Source: Dactylorhiza incarnata
Taxonomy: Eukaryota > Streptophyta > Magnoliopsida > Asparagales > Orchidaceae
DNA: 64,000 nucleotides
Direction of reading: 5' to 3'
Assembly: GCA_033032865.1 (NCBI GenBank)
Contig: JAWHQI010000328.1
Span: 1,922,001 to 1,986,000 of the forward strand
Shown piece after piece: positions 9,524 through 21,712 of the stretch. How positions within the stretch are numbered: position 1 is the first letter of the stretch; every line of letters begins with the position of its first letter. The notes under the pieces are model-generated. The model saw nothing but the letters and a program-made list of their open reading frames with translations, made no database searches and was not told the DNA's origin. A program made the translations under genes and the position numbers.

Positions 9524-10178
9524 CCCGACCTGCTATGGGTAGACCAACCGCGAGGTCTCCATAACAAACCGCCCGACCTCCACTTCACTTCAATATTTTC
9601 AACATTACCTCCCCCAGAAACGGACTTATTTATAGGAATCGGTGGGCCCCGCAAAATTTAATTCCCAATATGGACATCAACATTCGCCAAAATACAGGGT
9701 CGGACTATCTTGTCGAGCTTGGGGCAAGCTTGTAAAGAGCGGAGATTGTGTACAATCCCATATTTGCCGAGTGGCCGGAGGGTCAAGGAAGAACCAGAAT
9801 CGAGACCAGAATCTACTGCACCTGGCGAGTAGAAGCCTCGGGTGAGTTGGCCACTCGGGCTAGCCCTCGCCCAAAGCGCAGAGTGGTTGGCAAGATCGGT
9901 GGACTGGGCTATGTTGTCAGCAGTCGCCTAGCAACCCCGGCAAGGCAAGCCACCATGAGGGTAGGAACTCGTCCAGATTTGCTCAGCAAAGCCAACCCCA
10001 CTGGCCTGCAATTAGCCTTTCCAAACAATGGGATTTCGTTGTTGGCAGACAGTTTTGGGCTGCGCTTAGTAAGACAAAAAGGCGGGATCTCACTATCCGC
10101 ATGGCGCCTCTAGAAAACTATAAATATACCCGCAAAGGCCCATTTGGAGAAGACTTCTCACTTGTTTCTTGAAATATA
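9524..10178. other. Unclassified flank between elements A and B1
   Basis: No recognisable gene. A TATA-like CTATAAATATA lies at about 10116-10126 on the plus strand and CCTATAAATAAG at about 9625-9636 on the minus strand. It is probably a piece of an older LTR into which A and B1 inserted. Its continuation would be at 31936-32213. Confidence 0.4.
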
Positions 10179-11931
10179 TGGGTTGACTGTAAACTACTCC
10201 TATAGGGGGGGGGGGGGGTGATTAGGTTTTTTCATTTTACTTTGTTATTTAATAATTTATTTATCTCAGTAAAGAAGCATCACAGAAAACACACAATGAT
10301 TTATAGTGGTTCCCAACTAGACAATGTGTCTAGAGGTATGTCACTGTCCCTCCCACCTATCTAGCAGTGTGCTAGACTAGGCAACTTCTCCAACTCAGAT
10401 CTTTTCACTATATTCAGATCTTACAGTCAGGTTCACATAGAACCCTACAAATCTCAAACAATACAAGCCCTACAAACTTAGATCTTCGATAAGATCCTAC
10501 CAAACTCAGGTTCACCAAGAACCCTACCAACTCAGATCTATTGTTAGATCCTACCAACTCAGACTCACAAAGAGCCCTACGAAGTGGTACATAATTGTTA
10601 TTGTAGAAGAGAAGACTGCAGAGAATGAACAATTGAATAGCAGATCTTCCTCTTCTTCTATGTCCAATGATCTTGTGGATCAATGAACCTTTCTTCAGAA
10701 TCTTCTGTAGAACTTCACAGCCAGCAGCAATGAAGAAGACTTCTTCTCTTTTTCTTTTCTTTATCTTCTGTAAGTATATATCAGAATGAACTTTGAGAAA
10801 GAATACTAAGTCAAAAACTATCTCTGTAAAAGAAAAATCTTTCTTTATACTCTTCTGCACTTATGCATAAAATCCCTTATTGATTACTGCATAATAAATT
10901 CCTCATTTGAAAATGTCTTGCAGAATTGGAAATTCTTTGTCATTATTACTAGCCTTTTTTGGAACTTGTAAAAAATAGAAATAGTAAATTTCTTTCTTAA
11001 CTACAGTGTAATGGCTATATTCTGCAGAGATCATTTCATTTATGGCTCCTTGAATTGTGTGCAAGATAGGCGGCGTACGCGTTGTCCGATTATTCATTTC
11101 GAAGAATGTCTGCGCATTAAATGCAGCTCTGCAACTGTCAAGACGATATTATTCCTTCAAGACGATATCGTCTTGATCAACAGATATTCTTCACGACGAT
11201 GTCATCGATATATTTTCTTCTTCATTATATGGCTGGATATGTCCATGAGATTGCTTCTTCTAGACGATATCGCCGAGATCCTTCCTTATATGCAATATCT
11301 TTTCGATCTTCATAGTAGCATGCTTCCATTAAGTTAACATAGCTCCTTATTAAAGGATTTCTATAATATCTCAATGATATTACTTCTTCTTGACGATATC
11401 ATGGAGATATCTTAGCTGTGACTGCGATGAGCTTTCTTCAGAATGATGTCGTAGATATCTGATCTTTAGATTTATCTACGACAAGCTTTCTTCACGATGA
11501 TGTCGTAGACATCTGGACTTCACTTTATCTACGACAAGCTTTCTTCACGATGATGTCGTCGACATCTGGACTTAAAATTATCTAAGACAAGCTTTCTTCA
11601 ACCTTCAAGATGATGTGCTTCTATCAAGACGATATCGTCAAAACTGTTTCGACGACATGATACTTTTCTCCACGATTCTTCTGCTGAGTCTTGAGACGAT
11701 ATTTTACTTAGTTGATTTTCATTAATTTTATCGTCTATACACTAGTGATGTTGCTTTGATGATTTCTCAACGATATGTCCAGTCCTAGATGATTTTAGAC
11801 TTAGAAAATTTCCTGATATATGATTTATTTTCTGCAGTCATGAATAAGCTATATCATCAAATACATAATGCATTTATCATTGATCTGAGCACTTCTTCTA
11901 ATCAGGAACATTGCTGGCACAGTTCCCAACA
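10179..11931 (-). repeat. 3' LTR of B1
   Basis: 1753 bp. On the minus strand it starts TGTTGGGAACTG. A G14 run at 10205-10218 is G6 in the partner LTR. A TATA box (TATAAAGAA, minus) lies at 10841-10849. Upstream of it (11130-11700) are dyads such as the perfect palindrome CAAGACGATATCGTCTTG (11158-11175) and a 53-bp tandem array (11420-11630). Confidence 0.85.
11420..11630. repeat. 53-bp tandem array in B1 3' LTR
   Basis: About four copies. TATCTACGACAAGCTTTC starts at 11473 and 11526, a diverged form at 11579, and an earlier degenerate copy precedes them. Each copy holds the dyad GATGTCGTCGACATC or a variant. The matching array is at about 31420-31620. Confidence 0.8.
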
Positions 11932-11946
11932 ATCTCCCCCTATTTG
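11932..11946 (-). other. Polypurine tract of B1
   Basis: CAAATAGGGGGAGAT on the minus strand next to the LTR start, the same as the tract of the copia element at 60811-60824. Confidence 0.85.
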
Positions 11947-12131
11947 AAGAAGTCATAACTCACTTCAATGATAAAAGTCAAGGTACAAATAATATCATAA
12001 CTTGAAGACATTCATAGAATATTATATGATTCATCTAGCATGATAAAATATAAAATGTTTTAGAACAAAACATAACACAGTCATTTGCCCAAGTCAAAAA
12101 TTTTGTTTTTAAATAAAGCATTCTATGGTCT

Positions 12132-14436
12132 TCAAATCTTGCCGCTGCTTCCTTTCCCCCTCCTCTTTTGTCTTTCATAGAAGCTAATAGGTTTTGCGAT
12201 CTTCTTTGGAGAAGGAGGAGGGCCATGAGGAAATGCCAGTTTGTGGTTTCTCCTATTCTCTAATTGAATTGAATGTTTGTTCCAATCAGCAGCATAATAA
12301 TTTCTTTCTGACCCATCCTGAGGGTATCCAGACTCCATCCAGGCTTCTGTAATAAAATTTCTAGAATCAGGACTCCACCTGCATTACTGTGGATCCAGCT
12401 CCACTTCCCTTAGCCTCTTCTGCCTGTATCTTTTGCTCTGAACCCTTTTTCCCTTTCTGGAGGTAGCAGAGTCTCCAATTTCTATGCCATAGATTTCTGA
12501 GGCAGTACTTTCAGATGGTTCTTCTAATTCATAGGTTGATGAAGGCTTCTGAAGGACTTGCTTAACTTGATTAACTGTCACATGGCTTGATGTGAGCCAG
12601 CATTTATCATTGCCTTCTTCCCCTTTAGGACTTCTTCAGATCATCAAGAGTTACTTGCACCAGATTTATCCTTTCATGTAAATGTTGTTCATCCTCATCC
12701 ACATTATTTCTCACTTCTAACAAATGTTCATTTAGGCATTCTGTATTTTCATTTAATTTTTGTAGAATTTAATCTCTGTCTTCATTCATAAATCCTGCTA
12801 TCTGTTGAAATGCTCTCTCTGTATTTCTTTGCATTATGCCATGGTTTTGTAATAGCTGGTGAGTCTGATGTCCAACTTTGTTGATCTCCTGACCAACCTG
12901 TTCCATGGCTGGTGCAGCTAAGTGAAAGAAATGGGTGTGTTGTTTGTTGAGGTGATGTATATCCTCCTTCACTATTTTTAGCTTAGCCTTTATCTCTTGC
13001 CTGAGTCCATCAACTATCTGTTCCATCTTCTCCCTTTAAGCTTTTAGCAATGCTGACATCATGTGAAACAATGATCATGATTGTGCAGTGGATGTTTCAG
13101 CAACATCTTCTTTTGAAGCAATTGTTTCTTCTGGGGCACTATCTGAACAATAGATTTCCTGGGAGAAACTGTCTTGATGGGCTCACCTTCAATTGTGATC
13201 ACTATTTTTCCTCCAAGAGCCAGCTTTAGTCCCGTGGAAGGATTATAATTCAACTATTTCTGGTTCTTTTTCCTTGTTGTTGTTTCCTGTTTCTGGGATG
13301 TCCTCCATCTGGACAATCTTTTCAGCTGCATGTTTTTCAGTTTGACTTTCTAGGGTGGAGCACTCCAGATGGGGCTCCCCCTCAACCCTCTTAGTGTCTT
13401 GGGTTGAGATTCCCATCAAGAACTCCCCCTCAACTGGATCACTTCCTAGAATGGGACTTCTTCTTGCTTCCATAACCTCTGTGTCAGTAGGTACACTTAC
13501 ATCCTCTGGAATCACATAATTTAGAGCTACCTCCCCCTCTGTCAAAGCAGGGTTTGGTAGAGATGGGGCATTTTCTTCCTCAGCATCCTTGGACAGGTTT
13601 GGGTCTGGAATTGATGATGCTCCTTCTTCTTCAGAACTGCTAGAGGATCCTAACTCCTCTGAGTCATTAACTGTCACAGTTTTCTTTTTCTTACCTTTAG
13701 GAGCAGTTTGGGCATCCTTGAAAGTTTTGGGAATGACTCTCTTCCATCTATCTAGCATTTTTGAATCTAACCTCTTTGAGTTGTGCAGAGGTGCTCCCAT
13801 ACTTTTCTTCACAATATTCCCAAGGATATTCTGTAGGAGGATGGATAGAATTCTTCCATATGATAGAGTCTTCAGGGAGTTCTTGATTCTCTGGAATAAG
13901 AATTTTCTCCAGTCTGTCTTCTTTGAAACAATAATCATGCACATTGTTTCAAACATTTCTTTTGAAATCCTATCGTGGAAACCAGGCTTGCACATCAGTA
14001 CTTTCCCTACTATATCTGCAAGGAGCTTTCCCTTCTGATTAAATTCGGTCTTCTTAATAGACCCATAGGTCTTGCCACTATGCCCATACAGGACATATCC
14101 AGTAGATAGATCCTCAATGGTCAAGTCTTGCTCTTCGATGTCTTTCCCTAGCCTAGAAATCCTCAGAGCTTTTCCTAAGCTTTTGGTAGTTACTTTAATC
14201 TTCTCTCTAGCCAGAGTAGTTTTTAGAATAGCCACTGAGCTATTTGTTCTAGCTCCATCAAACAACTCCTCGACTTCCTTGTTCATGATACCACATGGTT
14301 CGCAGAACAGATACTCTAGCCCAGCTGATTCTATCAGCACGATTACTGACCTGATCTCTTCTTAACAAGAACTGAATCCTCCCCTCATTAGCTCACATCT
14401 GGAAATGAATTAGGATTCTTCCTTCTTTGGCACCAT
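12132..14436 (-). pseudogene. Accessory ORF of B1, possible plant transposon protein, with coiled coil and basic tail
   Basis: The minus-strand frame from an ATG at 14436 has two early stops, then is open from 14340 to 13243 (365 codons). It continues with breaks through 13026-12769 (helical, many Gln/His/Glu) and in another frame through 12581-12132. The N-terminal 200 residues are globular (EPCGIMNKEVEELFDGAR, then TLSYGRILSILLQNI). The YGRILS block resembles the PYGMLLT block of the Pfam putative plant transposon protein family, a weak match by eye. Acidic Ser/Glu-rich segments follow, then a Pro/Lys-rich tail (LAFPHGPPPSPKKIAKPI) also present in the copia element at 59480-59653. The function is unknown; an env-like or captured host ORF is possible. 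Confidence 0.6.
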
Positions 14437-14771
14437 GAGAGCAGAACGTTGAGAACGAGTGATTGTCGGAGACGGAACGCAGTTTTATTGCGGAAATGAC
14501 TTAGGGCAAATGAAAAAAGGTTTATTTTTGACCTAAGCATTCACTCTATTTATATTAAAAGTAGATGAAGAGGCGCGTACCTTTTTGTCTTTGTTAACAG
14601 ATTAAAAATCTATCAGACGACTCAGATTAGAGATCCAATGTAGCATTAAGTGTCTGCATTTTATTTTAACGATGCGTATCTTTGCCGTCGAAACTGCTCG
14701 TTCTGTATCAGTGAGAATTCATCGATGTCATCGAAATACTCATCTGATACTTGTTTATCTTGAGCATTCCT
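14341..14771 (-). promoter_or_regulatory. Leader with TATA box upstream of accessory ORF
   Basis: On the minus strand TTAATATAAATAG (about 14548-14561) lies roughly 115 bp upstream of the ATG at 14436, with a pyrimidine-rich leader between. This is inside the element, not in an LTR, so the accessory ORF may have come with its own promoter. The right edge is cut by LARD1. Confidence 0.45.
14767..14771. repeat. Left target-site duplication of LARD1 (TTCCT)
   Basis: TTCCT here and at 27720-27724 flank LARD1. Confidence 0.9.
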
Positions 14772-14934
14772 TGTAACATCCCGACTTCGAAAAAGGGGTC
14801 TAGCCGGTTCAGTTGAACCCTTGGAGGAATCTAGGCCGGGTCATCAGGCAATCACGACCCGACCTTCACCACCTAGAGGTGGTCAGTTAGAGACATGACT
14901 GTTTTGGGCAGCATCGTGCCTCACCACAACGTCA

Positions 14935-15715
14935 AAGTTGTTCATCGAGCATACGTGCTCCGAATCGACTTCCGTCAGTTGCATTAGACTCGTATAATTG
15001 ATACGAGTGCAACGGAACTCGTTTCGTTTCGATCCGAGGTCATATGCAGAATATGACCATTTTGAGTATAGTAGCGCGTCACGACGACGCAGTTTTAGAA
15101 TTTGGAGCATACATGCTCCGAATCGACTTCCGTCAGTTACGTTAGACTCGTATAGTCGACACGAGTGCAACGGAACTCGTTTCGTTTCGATCAGAGGTCA
15201 TTTGGTGAAAGTGACCGTTTTGAGTATCGCAGCGCGTCACGACGACGCAGTTTTAGAATATGGAGCATACATGCTCCGAATTGACTTCCGTCAGTTACGT
15301 TAGACTCGTATAGTCGACACGAGTGCAACAGAACTCGTTTCGTTTCGATCAGAGGTCATTTGGTGAAAGTGACCGTTTTAAGTATCGCAGCGCGTCACGA
15401 CAACGCAGTTTTAGAATATGGAGCATACATGCTCCGAATCGACTTCCGTCAGTTACGTTAGACTCGTATAGTCGACACGAGTGCAACGGAACTCGTTTCG
15501 TTTCGATCAGAGGTCATTTGGTGAAAGTAACCGTTTTGAGTATCGCAGCGCGTCACGACGACGCAGTTTTAGAATATGGAGCATACGTGCCCCGAATCGA
15601 TTTTCGTCAGTTGCTTTAGACTCGTATAGTTGATGCGAGTGCAACGGAACTCGTTTCGTTTCAATCCGAGGTCGTTTTAAGAAAACCACTATTTTGAGTA
15701 ACGTCGAGCGCGACA
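14935..15715. repeat. 158-bp tandem array, about five copies (LARD1 5' LTR)
   Basis: CTCGTTTCGTTTCGATC recurs at 15018, 15176, 15334 and 15492. Each unit holds the dyads GGAGCAT-AC-ATGCTCC and ACTCGT…ACGAGT and the string GCGCGTCACGACGACGCAG. Open frames of about 98 codons result from the repetition; 158 is not a multiple of three, so no conserved protein repeat is implied. The matching array is at about 22620-23400. Confidence 0.85.
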
Positions 15716-16146
15716 ACAACGCCATTTTAAAATGTTGGGTGAACGGACTCGGAATCGACTTCGGATGCTTTCGTTAGCTTCGTAGGGTTGACACGAACAC
15801 AACGGCACCCTCTGCACATTTTAGTGGCGTTTCTGTTGGGAGTTATGATATATATATATACCTATATATGAATATAAATATATGATTATATATATACTAA
15901 TATATGTACATATATTAAGGAGCTTAAAAGCATATTATGGGGAATCCTAAAATCAGAACTAGCGAAAGAAGGGGGAGCGGCTAAACCAGGGGGCGAGCTC
16001 CGGTGGCAGGATCACGAACTGGGCAGGAATTGCGAACCCAAGCTTGATCTTCCTCCCTAGACGAGTGCCCATGGGGCGATGGCCACCTGTGCTTTTGGAT
16101 TCGGAAAAGGAGCTCCGGTGGGAGCTTCCGATTGGCTGGTTCTGGC

Positions 16147-16154
16147 TATAAATG
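16147..16154 (+). promoter_or_regulatory. TATA box of LARD1 5' LTR
   Basis: TATAAATG in GGCTATAAATGGAAGG, with pyrimidine-rich sequence downstream. Conserved at 23834-23841 in the 3' LTR. If it is used, R-U5 is nearly 3.9 kb long. Confidence 0.6.
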
Positions 16155-17649
16155 GAAGGCTTCGCCTTCATTTCTGGGGGGCTCGACGGCAAGGTCCCCT
16201 CTTCTCCATCTCCCCCCCCTCCTATTTCCTCTGCTCTCCCTCTCATGGCAGAAATCTACCTCTTACTCCTTGACCGGGCGCGGATTGGAGTAGAACTACT
16301 CCAAATAGCATGGAGATCGAGCCTCTCTCTCTCTCCCTCTCTCTCCCTCCATGCTCCCTAGCTTCCATTTCGTGTTCTGCGAATTGTTTTTTTTTTAAAG
16401 AGGAAAGAAAAACTAGATAATGAATGAAGTAATGCTATGCATAAGCATGGCTTTGGATCTAATCTCGGCAAACCAAGAGAGGTTTTTCCCTCCTGGTTTT
16501 GGGGATGATCCTCATCCTTTTTTTTGTTTCTTATTGCGATAACATAAATAAATATAAGGGGAGGTGAAGATGCTACAACCGTAATCAAATCATATGAGAG
16601 GGTATTAAATTTTGTCCATCTTCATCTCTCCCTCCTCGTCCCCATGGTAAGCATTATCAAATTGGGGGCTGGTCTTCTTCTCTTTCTCAGTTTAGGATGA
16701 CCTTGAGGATAAGGGAATCATGTCTGAACTTGAAGTGGTAGTGGTGTTGCACATCAGGAATGGCTCAGATAATTTGGGCAATATGTGCGAATCTCTCTCC
16801 ACCTCTTACTCTTTCTCTTCTTCTCTTCTTCGCAGTAAAGTGAGAGGAAATGAGAGAAAGGAGAGCAAACCCGAGGCTAAGAGTTTCTCAACGGGCCCCT
16901 TTAGAAAGTCTATAACTCATCTCCTCTCCTCCCTACTCTTCCTCCTCCCTGGACTCCTGAAACACTAATTACAACTCTCTAATTAATGGTTTGCCCTAAA
17001 CCCCATCTCCCTCCCGCACTCTTTTTCCCCATCTGTGTAAGATTTAATATATATATATATATATATTTTCATGTGTTCTTACACATACATGCACATAAGA
17101 CACTATCATGGGGTTTCACTTGAGAAAGTTGGTGTGCTTAATAAGTGACTTTTTCTGCATGGGAGATATCAAGTGTTATCTATTTGAGCCTCTCCCTTCT
17201 CTGATAGTGATGAATAGGCTGAGTATATAAGAGCTGTAACTAATTCTGGTGGCTATATTCACTTCAAAAATGCTTTACACATTTCTTTCTCTCTCCCACT
17301 CCCTCCCTCTCTTGGTCTTTGGAAAAGAAATAAAGATCATCTCTCCCTCACTCGCCTTTCTCTGTCCATGCAAACTTTAATACATATATATATAGTTACA
17401 TATATTCACATATATATATATGCCCGTACGAGGAGGCTTCACAAGAGATGGTGGATACGCAAAGGCTCTAGTGCAACCCTTGGATGTTTCATATGCTCCT
17501 ACTCTCCCTCTAGGAGCATTACATATGGTGGATGTGCTAATATCGTTCTCTCTCTCTCTCTCTACCTATGTCTATGCAAGCTCTTATATATTTCTATATA
17601 GGAGTTGTAAGCTTGCTCAGGAAGAGGCCTATCTTGGGCTTCATTTGAA

Positions 17650-18420
17650 AAGGTTGGGGGGCTGCTCCTTGTGGAGTTGGACTGCAGGTAGGGTGATGTG
17701 GGGCTGCTCCTTTTATTGTTGATTTGGAGTTGCTCCTTTTGTGGTTGATTTGGAGTTGCCTCCTTTGTTGTTGGTTTGGGGGCTGCTCCTTGTGGAGTTG
17801 GACTGCAGGTAGGGTGATGTGGGGCTGCTCCTTTTATTGTTGATTTGGAGTTGCTCCTTTTGTGGTTGATTTGGAGTTGCCTCCTTTGTTGTTGGTTTGG
17901 GGGCTGCTCCTCGTGGAGTTGGACTGCAGGTAGGGTGATGTGGGGCTGCTCCTTTTATTGTTGATTTGGAGTTGCTCCTTTTGTGGTTGATTTGGAGTTG
18001 CCTCCTTTGTTGTTGGTTTGGGGGCTGCTCCTTGTGGAGTTGGACTGCAGGTAGGGTGATGTGGGGCTGCTCCTTTTATTGTTGATTTGGAGTTGCTCCT
18101 TTTGTGGTTGATTTGGAGTTGCCTCCTTTGTTGTTGGTTTGGGGGCTGCTCCTTGTGGAGTTGGACTGCAGGTAGGGTGATGTGGGGCTGCTCCTTTTAT
18201 TGTTGATTTGGAGTTGCTCCTTTTGTGGTTGATTTGGAGTTGCCTCCTTTGTTGTTGGTTTGGGGGCTGCTCCTTGTGGAGTTGGACTGCAGGTAGGGTG
18301 ATGTGGGGCTGCTCCTTTTATTGTTGATTTGGAGTTGCTCCTTTTGTGGTTGATTTGGAGTTGCCTCCTTTGTTGTTGGTTTGGGGGCTGCTCCTTGTGG
18401 AGTTGGACTGCAGGTAGAGT
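17650..18420. repeat. 121-bp tandem array, about 6.3 copies (LARD1 5' LTR)
   Basis: Units contain GGGGCTGCTCCTT, TGGAGTTGGACTGCAGG and TGGAGTTGCCTCCTTTG. Copies are nearly identical, and the matching array at 25340-26105 has the same number, so the array predates the insertion. Confidence 0.9.
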
Positions 18421-18992
18421 GATGTGGGGCTGCTCCTTTCCTTGATTGATTTGGAGTTGCCTCTTTTATTGTATTATTGGGGATTGTTTTATTGTGGCTG
18501 TTTTGCCTTGGGGCTGCTCTTACCCTTGTTAGCTGAGGCTGTTTGCATTAGGGGCTGCTGTCATAAAAACCTGTTGCTGCTACTATCAATTAATGTTGGG
18601 GCCTTCCTTGTGGATTGAGAGTTGTTGATATACTTTTGGTAGATGGGCTTTGCTGTTACTACCTCCTTCCCATATTCTCTAACATTTCTTCTCTCTCTAC
18701 CCCTTCACGAATTCTGATGTTGATTAAAGGTGGAAATACTCCCTCTTCTTTTGATATGGTACCAATACCAATGGAAATGTTATATAGATAACTTGGGTTT
18801 GAACACCAAGCATCCAAATGGTTGACGGGAGCCTATGAGGATGGCTCGATTTAATTGCCAGCCGGGTTAAAATAGTGGTACCTTCTCGGATGAAGATATG
18901 TTAAGCTTATATAGAGTTCGTCTTCTCTCCTCCTACAGGTTGCGGGTGGATATATTGCTGATCTTAAAGGGCGCCTCTTTTCTTCTCTTATG

Positions 18993-19262
18993 AAAATGTT
19001 GCCTTCGAGAAATAATTCCTACGGGAATGAAATGCTGCCTTCGAGAAATAATTCCTACGGGAATGAAATGTTGCCTTCGAGAAATAATTCTTACGGGAAT
19101 GAAATGTTGCCTTCGAGAAATAATTCCTACGGGAATGAAATGCTGCCTTCGAGAAATAATTCCTACGGGAATGAAATGTTGCCTTCGAGAAATAATTCCT
19201 ACGGGAATGAAATGTTGCCTTCGAGAAATAATTCCTACGGGAATGAAATGTTGCCTTCGGGA
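18993..19262. repeat. 36-bp tandem array with tetraloop hairpins (LARD1 5' LTR)
   Basis: Seven copies of a 36-bp unit. Each carries ATTCC-TACG-GGAAT, at 19014, 19050, 19086 (ATTCT variant), 19122, 19158, 19194 and 19230. As RNA each forms a 5-bp stem closed by C-UACG-G, a member of the very stable UNCG tetraloop class. Because 36 is a multiple of three, several frames are open on both strands; I do not treat them as genes. Confidence 0.85.
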
Positions 19263-20029
19263 ATGTGACAAGGGATAAAATCGATGGCCTATGAGTTTTA
19301 CTCTAAGGCAACCCGCACGATGGACGGTCTGGGAGGGCAACCCGTGCGAAACTAATAGAACTACGTGGGTCTGAGGCCGTATGCAGGACGATACGGAGTA
19401 CGTAGGCGGTGGTCATGGGAAGACCGCCTCGGCCCAATAAGAATTCCAGATATCCCCTCCCTTATAAATGTTATATTATGTTTGTTTGATAGCAAGGGTT
19501 GGATTCTCTTCGTGGTTCTAATAACTTGTCTTTAGCACAAGTGACAGGTGCAGATGAGGGACAACACCCATGTGTGGATGAAGCTATGGAGCAAACTACG
19601 TCAGGTATAAGTTTGTTAAGCCGCATCTCCTTTTACTGTGCCCTATCTTAGGGTATATAAATATATAATGGCAATAAAGCCTTGATGGATAGGATTTAAT
19701 GTGGCGGCGAAATCGATATTATTCATACAAGTTTTGAAATTATGGTTTCTGTGATAATTAATCTTCCGCTATAAACCATGTCTTCCGCTAAGGGTTACAA
19801 AGCGCACCCTTTAATAATGTCTTCCGCTAAAATACTGCTTCCTTACTCTGTTGGTGTGTAGTGACTTTCGCTTAACACCACCCCTAGGCGTGACATCGGA
19901 GTGTTCAAGGAAAAAGGGTTGGAGAAGCTAGTACCTCCACCCCTCGGGATCGCTTCGGCGTCGTGTTAAAGGGTGGTGTGCGATAAGATCCCCCGGTCGG
20001 TCCGTCGATTTGGGAGGGGGGGTCTTACA

Positions 20030-20045
20030 AATGGATCAGAGCCTA
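20030..20045 (+). other. Primer binding site of LARD1
   Basis: TGGATCAGAGCC begins at 20032, two bases after the LTR end. It resembles the tRNA-Met site TGGTATCAGAGCC with two bases missing. Confidence 0.65.
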
Positions 20046-20926
20046 ACCGATCTTTCGACCTATTCATGATCATAGAAACACCTATTGTTCCGCTAATCGC
20101 TGTAGCGTGGTTCGGGACGAACCACTGCAGCGGAAGCGGTGGTGGACCTAAAAGATAAAAGTTGGCAACAAACTTAGCATATATTTGAACATTTTCACTT
20201 GAACTTATCAAATTCAGTTTTAGTCATGCAAAATATTTTTATGACTCAAGTCGACACTTAAATGTCCTTTACTACGTCTAATCTCGAACGATCATCTATC
20301 TTATTCCCATAAAACACTCTCTTTAAACCCTATAAATGATCATTTCAAATTTTGAACTCTGGGTTTAATCCTCTTTGTTTTATCGGGATTAAATACTCGT
20401 TTTCAAATTTCCATTCGAGGTAAACTAATCAAATGGAATTTTGTGTACGATGTAAGGATTTCATTGCTAATTTCTAATCCCAGGCTTAAGCCTCTTTATT
20501 TTATTGGGATTAAAATTCTCGTTTTCAAAATTTCATTTAAAGTAAGCTAACTAAATGAAATTTTGCGTGTATATGGAGAATTGCTCTAACGATTGCAAAT
20601 ATGAAGTATGCTTTGACTTGATCAATTTGACGATCTGTTGAAAGTAAAGCGGTGCAATCGTAAAAGAACTATGATAAAATGTTAGTCTTTTCAATAACGT
20701 TAATATTTCAGGAAATGATTACTGAGGCGACGTGCTGGAATGAGGTAAATTTGTGGCAAATTTATAAAATCTTGTCTACAAACCATCATAAAAGTACATT
20801 GTTAGCATTCGCGGGACTTGCGAGGTTTGCATACTCAGCCAGCCGGGAAGCCTTGTTGAAAAGGGTAAACCACTGAGGACCCGAAGGTGATGGTTACCCA
20901 TTTTATTGCTTGCTTGCATTAGGAAA

Positions 20927-21600
20927 AGTGGCGGGTCGGTCATGCCCGTTGACCGTACGTACCGGTGCGGGAAGGTTAACGACTCTAGGCGACAGGGAGG
21001 TGTGCACCCCGGGAGCTCGGTTGTATCTTATATGCCCCGCTGGGTTCCTCCGCTGGTTGGCCAAATTCAGTTATTGTCGGATGTCTCCTACGTCCGAGGG
21101 TACACGGGGTTGTACGATGGGGCCTGGGTAGTGCGGTACATCCACACCCAGAAGTGGCAGGACCGGCCACTGTCACCGACGGCCACATCGGTGAGGCCCG
21201 CGGGGTTCGCTACCCTGCAAAAAGAAGCTGTCAAAATATGTCAACATAAAGAGCAAACTGGTAAAACATTATATGTGAGTACCGTGGCAGGACAATCATG
21301 CCTAAGGACCATTCGTACATGAATGGGAAGGTTGACGACTCATGAGGCACTAGGGAGTGTATGAACCCCGGGAGATTATTTCCCCGCAGGGTCCCTCTGC
21401 TGGATAGCCGAATTTTGTAATTGACGGATGTTGCTCACATCCAGGAGTACACTGGGTTGTACATTAGGGCCTGGGTAGTGCGGTACGTCCACACCCAGAA
21501 GTGGCTGGACCGGCCACTGTCACCGACGGCCACATCGGTGAGGCCCGCCGGGGTCGCAACCCTGCTGGAAGAAAAGCGGTCAAACTGTTTCAACATTGTG
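20927..21600. repeat. Direct duplication, offset about 356 bp
   Basis: The second copy starts at about 21283. Both contain CACCCAGAAGTGGC, CGGCCACTGTCACCGACGG and CACATCGGTGAGGCCCGC. The 3' halves are nearly identical and the 5' halves diverged. An open frame of 138 codons (20906-21322) spans the first copy but is not kept in the second, so coding is unlikely. Confidence 0.75.
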
Positions 21601-21712
21601 TGTTGTGATTGAATCGTGAGTACTCGTTATGCATGGCTTGCATATGCATCAAAACATACATATTTGCATACGCATCATTTGCATCAAAACATACATATCT
21701 GCATATACCATT

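Larger units (their letters stand above)
14772..20029 (+). repeat. 5' LTR of LARD1
   Basis: 5258 bp, very long for an LTR. In order: a 158-bp tandem array (14935-15715), a TATA box (16147-16154), pyrimidine-rich sequence with CT and AT microsatellites (16320-17560), a 121-bp tandem array (17650-18420), a 36-bp tandem array (18993-19262) and the end GGGGGGGTCTTACA. The short open frames here are repeat artefacts. Confidence 0.88.

Noticed and set aside
14998..15619. Series of about 98-codon frames with an Arg/Ser-rich protein
   Set aside because: They are the 158-bp tandem array read repeatedly. The period is not a multiple of three and the same pattern appears in the second LTR, so there is no sign of coding selection.
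18990..19268. CRISPR-like array or repeat protein (open frames with a 12-residue repeat on both strands)
   Set aside because: The units are contiguous 36-bp tandem repeats without unique spacers, in an LTR of a plant retrotransposon. Frames are open on both strands only because 36 is a multiple of three and the unit lacks stops.
20906..21322. 138-codon frame in the LARD1 internal domain as a gag remnant
   Set aside because: No gag or other motif. The second copy of the duplicated segment does not keep the frame.
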